Notes under the pieces: generated by a model
What the model saw: the letters and a program-made list of their open reading frames with translations, nothing else
Databases searched by the model: none
Told to the model about the DNA's origin: nothing
Source of the DNA: Acidobacteriota bacterium
GTDB taxonomy: Bacteria; Acidobacteriota; Blastocatellia; UBA7656
NCBI GenBank assembly: GCA_016201275.1
Contig: JACQDB010000024.1
Coordinates: forward strand, 37,033-101,032
DNA: 64,000 nt
Direction of reading: 5' to 3'
Program-made: the position numbers and the translations under genes
Shown: in pieces, positions 34,996 to 44,149 of the stretch
Layout: each line of letters opens with the position of its first letter
How positions within the stretch are numbered: the first letter of the stretch is position 1

Positions 34996-36231
34996 ATGGC
35001 TAAGGCACACAGACAGATTTCGGCTCTCGACATAGGCACTACGGAAGTACGCCTGGTCGTCGGCGAAATAACCGATAATGATGAACTGGAAATCGTGGGC
35101 ATCGGCAAAGCTCCTTCACGCGGCGTTCGCAAAGGCGTGGTGGTCAACATCGAAGCCACCGTTGACGCCATCAAACGCGCCGTCGAAGAGGCCGAAGCGA
35201 TGTCCGGTCTTACCATAGATGCAACCTACGTCAACCTCAGCGGCGCACAGATGCGGGGCAAAAACTCGCGCGGGGTGATTGCCATTTCTCGCCGCAACCG
35301 CGAAATTACCGAAGAAGATGTCTATCGCGTGATCGATCAAACTCGCGCCATCAGCGTGCCTACGGACCGCGAAATCATTGACGTGCTGCCGCAAGAATTT
35401 TTGGTTGACGGGCAGGACGGCATAGGCAATCCGATAGGCTTTTTGGGAATGCGACTGGAGGCCGCCGTTCACGTCGTCACCTCGCCCATCACGGCGCGAC
35501 AAAACGTCATCACCTCGGTCAATCGCGCCAGCATGATGGTCGTGGACACCATCATCAATCACGTCGCCACCGCCGAAGCCACCCTAAGCAATGATGAAAA
35601 AGAATACGGCGCGGCGGTCATAGACATCGGCGCAGACATCACCAATCTCACCATCATTCATCGCGACGCGGTGCGTCACACGGCGGTCTTTGAAATGGGC
35701 GGCAATCACCTCACCAACGATATAGCCGTGGGACTCAGGACGCCTGTACCGGAAGCCGAAAAGATTAAACGCAGCGAAGGCTGTGCGCTGGCGATGTTGA
35801 TGCCCGATAACGAAAGAGGACGCATGGTGGAAGTGCCATCGGTGGGCGGCAGAGCGCCGCGTATGTTGAGCCGTCAGATCCTCTGCGAAATTCTGCAACC
35901 TCGCGCCGAAGAAATTTTTTCGCACGCGGCGGACGAAATTCAGCGCGCCGGGTTCGAGCAGCAGATTCTTTCTAGCGTCGTTTTAACCGGCGGCGGTTCC
36001 CTGATGGATGGCATAGTCGAAATGGCTGAACAGATTTTGGATTTACCGGCGCGACATGGGATTCCCAACATCGCTGGCGGTTTGACCGACGATCTCGACA
36101 GCCCCGAATATGCCACGGTCGCGGGAACTTTGCTGTATGGCTTTCACAAACAGATGAATCAGAAGAAGATTCACTCGCTCAAAGACGGCGCGCCCAAGCG
36201 CGGCGGCTTCTGGAGTCGGTTTTTCGGCTGA
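34996..36231 (+). CDS. ftsA: cell division protein FtsA
   Basis: 411 residues, actin fold. SALDIGTTEVRLVVGEI (phosphate 1), SHS2/1C domain (LEIVGIGKAPSRGVRKGVVV), AAVIDIGADITNLTIIH (phosphate 2) and VVLTGGGSLMDGIVEMAEQI (adenosine motif). The C-terminus GGFWSRFFG is the amphipathic membrane-targeting helix of FtsA. It tethers FtsZ polymers to the membrane. GGAGGA 7 nt before ATG 34996 is a strong ribosome-binding site; ftsQ ends 15 bp upstream. Confidence 0.96.
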   Translation: MAKAHRQISALDIGTTEVRLVVGEITDNDELEIVGIGKAPSRGVRKGVVVNIEATVDAIKRAVEEAEAMSGLTIDATYVNLSGAQMRGKNSRGVIAISRRNREITEEDVYRVIDQTRAISVPTDREIIDVLPQEFLVDGQDGIGNPIGFLGMRLEAAVHVVTSPITARQNVITSVNRASMMVVDTIINHVATAEATLSNDEKEYGAAVIDIGADITNLTIIHRDAVRHTAVFEMGGNHLTNDIAVGLRTPVPEAEKIKRSEGCALAMLMPDNERGRMVEVPSVGGRAPRMLSRQILCEILQPRAEEIFSHAADEIQRAGFEQQILSSVVLTGGGSLMDGIVEMAEQILDLPARHGIPNIAGGLTDDLDSPEYATVAGTLLYGFHKQMNQKKIHSLKDGAPKRGGFWSRFFG

Positions 36232-36270
36232 ACCAATATGGAAAATATTTCCCTGCCGGTGAAAAACAAG

Positions 36271-36299
36271 TTGAGTGGCAATGATGACTATGCTACTAT
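36271..36299 (+). promoter_or_regulatory. candidate promoter for ftsZ
   Basis: TTGAGT (36271-36276), 17-bp spacer, TACTAT (36294-36299), each 4/6 to consensus. It would give a leader of about 285 nt. Further down the leader a GC hairpin (36396-36410) is followed by a seven-T run (36419-36425), a possible attenuator. No convincing gene in 36232-36591. Confidence 0.4.
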
Positions 36300-36591
36300 G
36301 CGGTGTGTTTTTGAAGACTTACGCTACCACATCTTGTAGCGGTCAGATAGCGTTCTCACTGGCATGGAAAGACGACCCCCGAAAACCCAGAGCCACCCGC
36401 GCGGCGCGGGACACCAGCTTTTTTTGGTGCGTTTGGTATCCAGTGATTCAAGCTGTGAAGTTGATTCAAGCAGCGAAAAAATTGAGGACAGTTGAGCAAA
36501 CTCGTATCTCCGTTTTTTTTTGTAATGCGCTATTCCTCATCAACAGCGCATGAAAATCCAGTTGCTTAATTATGATAGGCAGGAGGCGCCC

Positions 36592-37731
36592 ATGACGGGA
36601 GCAGATGAACGCAATGAGACTCGTAGCGGTCTAATTTTATTTGATGATCTCGACCAGCCAGCCAACGGAGCCAAAATCAAAGTGATCGGCATCGGCGGCG
36701 GCGGCGGCAACGCCGTCAATCGCATGATTGAAGCGGGTATCGAGGGCGTACAATTTTTAGTCGCCAACACTGATCTTCAGGCGCTGAAAAGTTCCAGAGC
36801 CTCGATCAAGATTCAAATCGGCGAAAAACTCACCAGAGGTTTGGGAGCGGGTGGCGATCCCGAAGTCGGTCGCCAGTCGGCGCTCGAAGACACCGAAAAA
36901 ATCATCGAGGTGTTGGAAGGCGCAGACATGGTTTTCATTACCACAGGTCTTGGCGGCGGCACTGGCACAGGAGCCGCGCCCATCGTGGCCAGTCTGGCGA
37001 CCGAACTCGGCGCGTTGACGGTTGCGGTGGTCACTAAGCCGTTTCGCTTTGAAGGCCGCCGTCGTCAACGTCAGGGCGAGCAAGGCTTGAATGAATTGCG
37101 TGATTGTGTGGATACGGTGATCACCATTCCCAACGAGAGGCTGCTTGGCGCGGTCTCGAAAGGCACGCCATTCCTTGAAGCTTTCAAGCTCGCCGACGAT
37201 GTGTTGCGCCAAGCCGTGCAAGGCATCTCGGACATCATCACAGTTCCGGGGTTAATCAACGTGGACTTTGCCGATGTCAAATCCACGATGGCGGGAATGG
37301 GCATGGCATTAATGGGAACCGGACTGGCTTCGGGCGACAATCGCGCCGTCGAAGCAACGCACAGGGCGATTTCCAGTCCCTTGCTCGAAGAGGCTTCGAT
37401 AGATGGCGCGCAAGGCGTGCTGGTCAACATTTCCGGCGGCACCGACTTGACGCTCTTTGAAGTCAACGAAGCGATGGACATTATTCACGAAGCAGCGCAC
37501 GAAGAGGCGAACATTATTTTCGGCGCGGTGCTGGATGAAAAATTGACCAATGAGATGAAGATCACAGTGATTGCCACGGGCTTTGATAAAGCGGTGGCGA
37601 CTACTGAGCCGAACCGTCCCTACACCTCCCCGCCCAACGGCGGCGGCAGCGACCGCAACCCTCACGCCGCCGACCCGACGCGCCGCGAGGACATCAACGT
37701 GCCGACCTTTATTCGCAAAAAAGCCGACTGA
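36592..37731 (+). CDS. ftsZ: cell division GTPase FtsZ
   Basis: 379 residues from ATG 36592, chosen because GGAGG lies a few bases upstream; an ATG at 36550 has no such site. Tubulin-like GTPase forming the Z ring. [18 protein letters not shown], the tubulin signature [18 protein letters not shown], the NTDLQAL loop and the T7-loop region [11 protein letters not shown] are intact. The C-terminal peptide [13 protein letters not shown] matches the conserved tail that binds FtsA. The T5/H6 region reads [17 protein letters not shown], more basic than usual. It is the last gene of the cluster and is followed by a terminator. Confidence 0.97.
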   Translation: MTGADERNETRSGLILFDDLDQPANGAKIKVIGIGGGGGNAVNRMIEAGIEGVQFLVANTDLQALKSSRASIKIQIGEKLTRGLGAGGDPEVGRQSALEDTEKIIEVLEGADMVFITTGLGGGTGTGAAPIVASLATELGALTVAVVTKPFRFEGRRRQRQGEQGLNELRDCVDTVITIPNERLLGAVSKGTPFLEAFKLADDVLRQAVQGISDIITVPGLINVDFADVKSTMAGMGMALMGTGLASGDNRAVEATHRAISSPLLEEASIDGAQGVLVNISGGTDLTLFEVNEAMDIIHEAAHEEANIIFGAVLDEKLTNEMKITVIATGFDKAVATTEPNRPYTSPPNGGGSDRNPHAADPTRREDINVPTFIRKKAD

Positions 37732-37761
37732 TTATTTTTCCTGAGACTTGATTCCTTGACG

Positions 37762-37795
37762 AGGCCGCTACAAAGTTTGTAGCGGCCTTTGTTTT
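37762..37795 (+). terminator. Rho-independent terminator of the dcw cluster
   Basis: Near-perfect inverted repeat AGGCCGCTACAA / TTGTAGCGGCCT (37762-37773 / 37777-37788), then TTGTTTT. 30 bp after the ftsZ stop. Confidence 0.9.
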
Positions 37796-37907
37796 CCTGA
37801 GCAATTTTTGTTTGAATAAGAGTGTGGAAAGTAGAAGACCGTAACGACGCAGAGGCATAAACGCTGTAGGCAGTGGCCCAGTGACAGACGAGGCAGGACC
37901 GATCAGG

Positions 37908-39626
37908 ATGCGAACCGTAGATCATCTGGAAGTAAGTTACGCTCAATTCCCCAGACCTGAAAAGAAAATCCGTCAAGGACTCTTTTCTCAACTTGAACGC
38001 CATCAAGTTATGGTTATTTTTCTCACCGTGATGCTGGCCTTTGGCGTGCGCGTCTATCAACTGGACGCCGCCGGATTATCCGAAGACGAAACCAACAAAG
38101 TGTTCGCGCTGCGTGCTTACGAGCAGGGCGATTTCACCGCCAACACCGAGCATCCTATGGTGATGAAACTCTTGTGTTTCGTCTCCCTGCGAAGCGCCAA
38201 AGGGTGGAATCAAACGCTGGGCGATAATCTGCAACTGGGCATTTCCGAAGAGACCGCTTTGCGTTTGCCCAATGTCATCTTTGGCGCGCTCACCGTCATT
38301 CCGTTGCTGCTACTGACGACGGCTTTCTTAGGCTTCGAGGCTGGGGTGATTACCGCACTGTTGTGGGCCTTCGGCTTGAATGCCGTGTGGTTCAATCGCA
38401 TAGGCAAAGAAGACACCTTGTTGCTGTTTTTCATGCTGTTGGGTTTCTATTTTTATCATCGCGCCAAAGAGCAGTTGGCTATCAACCTTGAAGGGCAGGA
38501 AAAATTTTATGCGCTGGCCGGAGCCGCTTTCGGGTTAATGGTCGGGGCGAAATATTTCCCGCATTATATTGGCCTCAACGCTCTGTTTTACACCATCATC
38601 GGTTATCATCAGCGCACCAATCGCCCTTTGACAGGGAGGATGTGGGCGAAATATTTTGGCGGCATGGTGCTGGCCTTGGCCTTGTTCAATCCGGCGGTTT
38701 TTGCGCCGCAGACCTGGCGTTATGTGTATGCGTATGTGAACGAAGACCTGTTGACGCATCACGGTTATGTGATGATGGGGAAATTGTTCAACAACGACGC
38801 GATGGATACACCGGCGGGCAACCCCTGGTATTTTTATCTGCTCTATCTGGCGGTCAAAGTGCCGCTGCCGATGCTGTTGGCGTTTGCGGTTGGCGTGGTA
38901 GAAATTTTTCGGCGGCGCGGTGAAGCGCGAGTAGCGCGTGGGTATCTGTTCCTGCGGCTGATGTTGATTTTCTGGTTGTTGCCAATGTCGGTGATCGGCT
39001 CGAAGTTCCTGCGTTATACGCTGACCTTGATGCCTTGGGTTTATATGACAGCGGCAGTTGGCATACTGGTCTGCTGGCGTGGACTGGCAAAATTATTTCG
39101 CAGCCCTGTGCTTGCTGCACCGCAGGGCGAACGCTTGGCGGCAGTGGTCGTAGCGCTGGTGTTCGTCATTGCGCCCGCTTTTATTACGCTCCGATGGGGT
39201 TTGCCATATCCCGGTCTGTACACCAATAGTTTCGGCAAAGGGCGCGTCGGCTATTTCTTTCCCCACGATGAATTTTATGATGTAGGCGCAAGAGAAAGCG
39301 TCAAGTACCTAGCCGAAACCGCGCCGCCCAACGCAACAATTGCCAGCGAAATACCGGGCGTGGTGGAATATTATCTGGAGCGTTACCATCGCCTCGATAT
39401 ACGTTCGCTGATTCTGTCGCAACCGGATTTTAATTTTCATTCCGACAATGTGGATTATGTGTTGTTGCAGAAAGGTCGCGTCTATTTCGAGAACGCCAAG
39501 AATTTTTATTACATTGAAAACCATTACCCGGAGGTGCAGGCGAGTTTCTACCAAGGCGTAGCCAGCACGCAGGTTCATCAACTCGACAAGCCAACGGTGA
39601 AAAACATCGGTGTGGCTTCAAAGTAA
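37908..39626 (+). CDS. GT39/ArnT-like membrane glycosyltransferase
   Basis: About 572 residues from ATG 37908 (AGGA about 10 nt upstream); a GTG at 37881 is an alternative. Around ten membrane spans follow a short cytoplasmic start. The first periplasmic loop has LDAAGLSEDETNKVFALRAY, with the acidic SEDE residues typical of PMT/ArnT-type transferases, and TANTEHPMVMKLL. Such enzymes use polyprenyl-phosphate sugars to glycosylate proteins or lipids on the outer side of the inner membrane. The C-terminal soluble part (DVGARESVKYLAETAPPNAT) is typical. Substrate unknown. A GT2 gene of the polyprenyl-phosphate type lies 3 kb downstream. Confidence 0.78.
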   Translation: MRTVDHLEVSYAQFPRPEKKIRQGLFSQLERHQVMVIFLTVMLAFGVRVYQLDAAGLSEDETNKVFALRAYEQGDFTANTEHPMVMKLLCFVSLRSAKGWNQTLGDNLQLGISEETALRLPNVIFGALTVIPLLLLTTAFLGFEAGVITALLWAFGLNAVWFNRIGKEDTLLLFFMLLGFYFYHRAKEQLAINLEGQEKFYALAGAAFGLMVGAKYFPHYIGLNALFYTIIGYHQRTNRPLTGRMWAKYFGGMVLALALFNPAVFAPQTWRYVYAYVNEDLLTHHGYVMMGKLFNNDAMDTPAGNPWYFYLLYLAVKVPLPMLLAFAVGVVEIFRRRGEARVARGYLFLRLMLIFWLLPMSVIGSKFLRYTLTLMPWVYMTAAVGILVCWRGLAKLFRSPVLAAPQGERLAAVVVALVFVIAPAFITLRWGLPYPGLYTNSFGKGRVGYFFPHDEFYDVGARESVKYLAETAPPNATIASEIPGVVEYYLERYHRLDIRSLILSQPDFNFHSDNVDYVLLQKGRVYFENAKNFYYIENHYPEVQASFYQGVASTQVHQLDKPTVKNIGVASK

Positions 39627-39674
39627 TACCGCGTCGTCGCCTACTCTATGCCGACTTACAAAGAGGTGCGAGGG

Positions 39675-39705
39675 GTTGAGCGGCGGTCATAGATTGCGGC
39701 TCAAC
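39675..39705. repeat. degenerate REP-like palindrome
   Basis: GTTGAGCGGCGGTC at 39675-39688 with a matching GCTCAAC at 39699-39705; a shortened member of the family seen at 1.85, 16.3 and 49.5 kb. Confidence 0.6.
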
Positions 39706-39750
39706 GCGATTGATTTTAGTTGGTCTTTCGGTAGCAGGTGGTGTGGTGGT

Positions 39751-40164
39751 TCAGGCGTTGTGAATTTCCAAAGAGCGCAACGCCTCTTTGACCATCTCGA
39801 ACTCGGTTTCGATCTCGCGGATTAAGGAAGCGGCCTGCGGTAATTGGCCTTGCCGACAGATGGTTTCGAGCAGGCCGCAAATCTCCGCCAGTTTTTTAGC
39901 GCCATAATAGAGGCTGCTGCCTTTCAGGGTGTGCGCGATGCGCCCCAGTTCTATGGGGTTGGCGGTGGCCAGCGATTGATGCGCGTTGCTCATTTGTTGC
40001 CGCGCATCGTCGAGAAAAATACGGATCAGTTCACGAATGATGTCTTCGTTTTCATCCATGTCTTTCCAGAGATCGGTCAGCGCCTGTTGATCAATAGCGG
40101 CGCTGCGGTCCGACAATACAATTCTTTGCGCGCAGCTTTCCGCGTTGGTTTGATTCAATTCCAT
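39751..40164 (-). CDS. HPt (histidine phosphotransfer) domain protein
   Basis: About 137 residues; ATG 40164 has AAGGA 6 nt upstream, better than the ATG at 40170. A single all-helical HPt domain: IRELIRIFLDDARQQMSNAH, then RIAHTLKGSSLYYGAKKLAE with the phospho-accepting His in AHTLKGSS. It would relay phosphate between a hybrid sensor kinase and a response regulator; no partner gene is adjacent. Stands alone between the GT39 and galU genes. Confidence 0.88.
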   Translation of the reverse strand: MELNQTNAESCAQRIVLSDRSAAIDQQALTDLWKDMDENEDIIRELIRIFLDDARQQMSNAHQSLATANPIELGRIAHTLKGSSLYYGAKKLAEICGLLETICRQGQLPQAASLIREIETEFEMVKEALRSLEIHNA

Positions 40165-40336
40165 AGCCATTCCTTCACGGGTTTGTTTCCCTTATCAAAT
40201 TACTCCAATAACAAAAATAAGCAAGACAAATGTCGCCGCTTATGCCGAAACCGCGCTCCACCGCAAAACCCGCCAAGCCGTCCACCGCCTACCTATTTGG
40301 AGTAAGCCGTTGGCGGCTTTCTCCATCTCTGCGCGG

Positions 40337-41200
40337 TTATTCTTCAAGGCTCAATCGCGCCTTCAAGCGGGGAGCCAAGGCTTGACGGATGGCGGCATCA
40401 TCGAGGGCGTATTCCATCAGCGTCTTTAAATAATTAATCGGGTCGCCAATGGTTAACCATTCGCCGCCAGCGACGGCTTCGGCGGAAACCGCGCCGCCGC
40501 GCTTGATGTATTCGCGCACCGCATCGGTCAACCACAATTCATTCGCTTGGCCCAGCGGTATCTCCGTGAGGATTTGAATAATATCGGTCGAAAGCAAAAA
40601 GCGCCCGAACATCGCCAGGTTTGACGCTGCTTCTTCCCGCGTCGGCTTTTCCACCACATCGTACATGAAGCGTTCGCTGCTGCCTTCTTTGATCTGCGCG
40701 ATGCCGTAGCGCACCACGTCTTCCCAAGCGACCTCTTGCGTGCCGACAACCAGAGAATTGGTGCGCTGATGTTTTTCAATCAACTGCAAAGCGAACGGCT
40801 TGGTGGCCTTGATAATGTCATCGCCATAAGCATAGATGAAGCCTTCGCCTGCGGGTATATGCGGACGCGCCACCAACAACGGCGTGCCGTTGCCATAAGG
40901 GCCTTGCTGCGGCTCGAAGATGATTTCGATACCTGCCAGTTTATCAAAGAATTCATCCAAGGGTTTGTACTTGCCGCGTGGCGGCGCGATGGATACATCG
41001 TATTGGCGCTGCAGCGGCTCAGGGTTTGCGCCGGTGATGAGGATGATTTTTTTCAAACCCGAATTGATGAACTCTTCGATAATCAGGTGCAACGCGGGTT
41101 TGTTGATGATGGCCAGCAGTTCTTTGGGATAGCCGAGCGTGACCGGCAGCATACGAGTTCCCGAACCTGCCGCCGCGATGACTCCGGTTTCAACTTTCAT
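40337..41200 (-). CDS. galU: UTP--glucose-1-phosphate uridylyltransferase-like protein
   Basis: 287 residues. N-terminal nucleotidyltransferase motif VIAAAGSGTRMLPVT with PKELLAIINKPALHLIIEE, then IILITGANPEPLQRQYD, GNGTPLLVARPHI, YGDDIIKATKPFALQLIE (metal-binding Asp pair), DVVRYGIAQIKE and VVEKPTREEAASNLAMFGRF. This is the GalU pattern (UDP-glucose formation), although other sugar-nucleotide products cannot be excluded. AAGGAG lies 8 nt before ATG 41200. It probably feeds the nearby surface-glycan enzymes. Confidence 0.85.
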   Translation of the reverse strand: MKVETGVIAAAGSGTRMLPVTLGYPKELLAIINKPALHLIIEEFINSGLKKIILITGANPEPLQRQYDVSIAPPRGKYKPLDEFFDKLAGIEIIFEPQQGPYGNGTPLLVARPHIPAGEGFIYAYGDDIIKATKPFALQLIEKHQRTNSLVVGTQEVAWEDVVRYGIAQIKEGSSERFMYDVVEKPTREEAASNLAMFGRFLLSTDIIQILTEIPLGQANELWLTDAVREYIKRGGAVSAEAVAGGEWLTIGDPINYLKTLMEYALDDAAIRQALAPRLKARLSLEE

Positions 41201-41403
41201 GAATGAATCTCCTTAAAGAAGTGTATCGAACTTGCAGATGCTATGAATCGTTGCGCTCGCCTTCGCAAAAATAATCGCAAAAATAATCCTATGCGGCTTT
41301 CCCTCTATTTTCAACAGCCTGGCAAAATTCCTTACCGCAGGCAACACCGACACTACGTTCCTTCAATTCTTGAAAACCGAAAAGAATCGTAACTACCCAG
41401 CCA

Positions 41404-41480
41404 GTGCTTGCGGCTGTGCCGCTATGAGGTGCGGAGAGTCGCAGCCTCTCCGCACCTCATAACGGCACAGCCGCAAGCAC
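41404..41480. repeat. long near-perfect palindrome (35-bp arms)
   Basis: Arms 41404-41438 and 41446-41480 with one mismatch and a 7-nt loop. It lies in the spacer upstream of galU, followed at 15 bp by a MITE. Apart from these two elements the 41201-41768 spacer shows no gene. Confidence 0.9.
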
Positions 41481-41494
41481 CAATCTGGGTTAGT

Positions 41495-41596
41495 TAGAGG
41501 GTGGCGCAGAATTTCAGAAATCGCCTATATCTTGTGGATAGTCACACCATCACCTACAATATCTGGATAGAAAAGCCATTTCCGCGTCACGCTCTA
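41495..41596. mobile_element. 102-bp MITE, copy 1
   Basis: TA-flanked element with TIR GAGGGTGGCGCAGAA at the left and a matching CGCGTCACGCTC at the right. Same length and arrangement as copies at 44297, 52974 and 61780; internal TATCTTGTGGATAG ... CTACAATATCTGGATAG segments form a second inverted repeat. No ORF. Confidence 0.8.
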
Positions 41597-41768
41597 GTTA
41601 CCAAGAATCACCGAGGAACACCGCCGAATACGGATAAAAGAAAAGTTGAGCAGTCGCAGGCTTTTTCTATCGGTGTTTATCAATGTTCAGCGGCGGTTTT
41701 ATATCTGCTTTTCTTTAATGCTACACTCAAATTTAATTCAGCCTGAGTCGTTCACTCAACGCCGGTAT

Positions 41769-42629
41769 ATGAAAAAGCTCATAGTCAATGCGGACGATTT
41801 CGGTTTCACGCGCGGCGTCAACGTCGGCATCATACGCGCCTGCAATGACGGCATCTTGTCGAGCGCAACGCTGATGGCCAACGGCGATGAATTTGCTCAC
41901 GCCGTGCAACTGGCAACAGCGAATCCGCAGTTACGCATCGGCTGTCATCTGGCGGCAGTCGGCGGCAAAGCGGTTGCTCAAAGCGCCTCGCCGCTGGTTG
42001 ATGAAAACGGTCTATTGCCGAAAACGCTGACGCAATTGATTGTCAAAATCGCTCGCGGCGCAATTCGCGCCGCCGACATCGAGCGCGAATTCGCCGCGCA
42101 AATCGAGCGCCTTCTTGCTGCTGGCATTCACCCTACACATCTGGATACCCACAAACACACGGCGGTGCATCCTGCGGTGATGCAGGCGCTGGCTCGCGTC
42201 GCCAGCGCCTATGGCATCGCCCGTGTGCGCTGGCCGTTTGAAAAAAACGCCATCGCGATGAGCCGCATGGCACCAAAGCAGCGGCGCGCCTATTTCAAAC
42301 AACGGCTGCTGGCGCAAGTGACGCGGGTGAGCGCCCGACATTTCGCCACCGTCATGCAGGAGCATCAACTCCGCAGTCCGAATTATTTTTGCGGAATTGC
42401 CTTGACGGGCTTGCTTGACAGCGCTGCGCTCATCACAATTATTCAAGGGTTGCGCGATGGCACCACCGAGTTGATGTGCCATCCAAGTCTGTATGATGAA
42501 GATTTGGAAAACGCCGCAACGCGCTTGAAGAAAGAACGCCAGCGCGAACTCGACGCCTTGCTGGATGCGAAGGTCAAGCAATGTTTGCTGGAAGAAAACG
42601 TCACTTTGATCAGTTATGCCGAACTCTAA
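41769..42629 (+). CDS. YdjC/ChbG-family carbohydrate deacetylase
   Basis: 286 residues from ATG 41769 (MKKLIVNADDFGFTRGVNVG); the open frame upstream runs through repeat DNA and is not used. The ADDFG motif at the start and THLDTHKHTAVHPAV in the middle supply the metal-binding Asp and His residues of YdjC-like deacetylases; the C-terminus has ELMCHPSLYDEDL. Family members remove N-acetyl groups from sugars (chitooligosaccharides in ChbG; glycolipid or hopanoid precursors in HpnK). It is followed 70 bp later by a GT2 transferase, suggesting a lipid-linked sugar substrate. Confidence 0.82.
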   Translation: MKKLIVNADDFGFTRGVNVGIIRACNDGILSSATLMANGDEFAHAVQLATANPQLRIGCHLAAVGGKAVAQSASPLVDENGLLPKTLTQLIVKIARGAIRAADIEREFAAQIERLLAAGIHPTHLDTHKHTAVHPAVMQALARVASAYGIARVRWPFEKNAIAMSRMAPKQRRAYFKQRLLAQVTRVSARHFATVMQEHQLRSPNYFCGIALTGLLDSAALITIIQGLRDGTTELMCHPSLYDEDLENAATRLKKERQRELDALLDAKVKQCLLEENVTLISYAEL

Positions 42630-42699
42630 TTCATCAACGGCGGAACCTTCTCAGGGTTCACAGAACCATTGTTGAGCGCCAGTCGTAAACTTTGACATT

Positions 42700-43698
42700 A
42701 TGTACCACGAAGATCATCACCTCATTCAATATTCCATCGTCATTCCGTTTCACAATGAAGAAGAGAGCTTGCGCGAATTGTACAAACGGCTCTGCGATGT
42801 GATGGACAATTATTCCGAACCTGTGGAGTTCATCTTTGTTGATGACCACAGCAGCGATAAAACTTTGAAGATACTGACCGAGTTGGCCTCCATAGATTCG
42901 CGTGTGGTGGTCATCAGTTTGAAGCGCAACTACGGGCAGACCGGGGCGCTGGCCGCCGGATTCGATTACGCGGCGGGCGACATCATCATCTCTATGGATG
43001 GCGATCTGCAACACGATCCGGCGGAAATCCCCAAGATGCTCGAAGTTTTTGAAGAGACCGGCTGCGACATCGTCAGCGGCTGGCGCAAACAACGTGTAGA
43101 TAATTTTCTGTTGCGGCGCATCCCGTCACGCGCCGCCAACTGGGCTATGTCGAAACTGTCGGGCGTGGCGATACACGATTTCGGCACCACCTTTAAGGTC
43201 TATCGCAAGGACACCATCAAACAGATTAAGCTGTACGGCGAATTGCATCGCTTCATTCCGGCGCTGGCGTCGTGGAATGGCGCGACCGTAGTCGAGGTGC
43301 CGATTCATAACATCGAGCGTCCGACCGGGCGTTCGCATTATGGTTTGTCACGCACCATACGGGTGTTTTTTGACTTGATTACGATTCGCTTTTTGTTGCA
43401 GTACGTGACGCGGCCTATGCACTTTTTCGGGCCGATGGGTTTGTTGAGCATGGTCAGCGGTTCAGCGATTATGTTGTGGATGATCGTCAAGAAGATTATT
43501 CTCGGCACTGACCTGTTTGAAGTCCACGGCCCCCTGATTTTATTGGGGTCGTTGTTGTTGCTGGCGGGCATACAATTCATCTGCGCCGGTTTGATTGGCG
43601 AACTGGTGACGCGCACCTATTTTGAATCGCAGGGCAAACCAATTTACTCCATCGCCAAAATCATCACCGGCAAAGACGCGCTACAGAAAAAATTGTAA
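42700..43698 (+). CDS. GT2 family polyprenyl-phosphate glycosyltransferase (GtrB/ArnC-like)
   Basis: 332 residues. GT-A domain: SIVIPFHNEEESLRELYKRL, FIFVDDHSSDKTLKIL, ISLKRNYGQTGALAAGFDYA and the metal-binding IISMDGDLQHDPAEIP. Two membrane helices near the C-terminus (about 235-260 and 275-305) match the GtrB/ArnC group, which loads sugars onto undecaprenyl phosphate. It would produce the lipid-linked donor used by a GT39-type enzyme such as that at 37.9 kb. ATG 42700 lacks an obvious Shine-Dalgarno. Confidence 0.88.
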   Translation: MYHEDHHLIQYSIVIPFHNEEESLRELYKRLCDVMDNYSEPVEFIFVDDHSSDKTLKILTELASIDSRVVVISLKRNYGQTGALAAGFDYAAGDIIISMDGDLQHDPAEIPKMLEVFEETGCDIVSGWRKQRVDNFLLRRIPSRAANWAMSKLSGVAIHDFGTTFKVYRKDTIKQIKLYGELHRFIPALASWNGATVVEVPIHNIERPTGRSHYGLSRTIRVFFDLITIRFLLQYVTRPMHFFGPMGLLSMVSGSAIMLWMIVKKIILGTDLFEVHGPLILLGSLLLLAGIQFICAGLIGELVTRTYFESQGKPIYSIAKIITGKDALQKKL

Positions 43699-43737
43699 AG
43701 CGCCTCGCCGCAGTAACTCCACTGAGGGAGCAAGAAA

Positions 43738-43982
43738 AAGTTTAGCGTACCGCCTTCACGTCAATGCTCTGAAGGCAACAGTAGTGGCCTAATCGTATGG
43801 TGCGGTTGGATCGCTCACGAAATGGACGCAAGCCTAAAGCCACAAGGGTTAGCCGATGGACGAACGCCCATTCGTATGGTTAGCCCACCAAGCGGGTAAT
43901 AGATAATTGGCTATCACCCGCTGCGCGGGTTCTCACCGACCACCACAACTTTAGGGCATTACCAAAGCGACACGCTAAACTT
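43738..43982. ncRNA. structured RNA candidate (possibly HEARO/omega-RNA-like)
   Basis: A 245-nt intergenic stretch closed by a perfect 11-bp inverted repeat, AAGTTTAGCGT (43738-43748) / ACGCTAAACTT (43972-43982). Inside are hairpin GCCTTC/GAAGGC (43752-43757 / 43771-43776), helix GTGGC/GCCAC (43784-43788 / 43839-43843) and a long hairpin GCGGGTAATAG / CTATCACCCGC (43892-43902 / 43911-43921). This multi-helix layout resembles a folded RNA more than a simple MITE. Similarity to the HEARO (IscB omega-RNA) class is my impression from arrangement and short words such as GGACGCA; no IscB gene is present. Strand is uncertain; the plus strand is favoured if HEARO-like. Confidence 0.4.
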
Positions 43983-44149
43983 CTTCCCGCTTTGCGCTAT
44001 CACCCAAATTGGCGTTGCTTCCCTTCGCCGCATCAATTCAAAGGTAAATCCCAGACATCTACGTTTGACTATGACCGATTGAAGCGCGGGTCAGGCTTTG
44101 GCTTGTGGACGAAATAACCTGCAAAACTTGAGAGATTTTTCAATTCCCT

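Noticed and set aside
36275..36553. 92-codon plus-strand frame in the ftsA-ftsZ gap
   Set aside because: Composition is erratic, there is no ribosome-binding site or family resemblance, and it covers the candidate promoter and hairpin of ftsZ.
41646..41768. N-terminal extension of the YdjC-like protein by 41 residues
   Set aside because: The extension runs through spacer DNA beside the MITE and is unlike the family, which begins at MKKLIVNADDFG.
43738..43982. RNase P RNA, tmRNA or 6S RNA
   Set aside because: None of the conserved cores of these RNAs is recognisable, and the closing stem layout differs.
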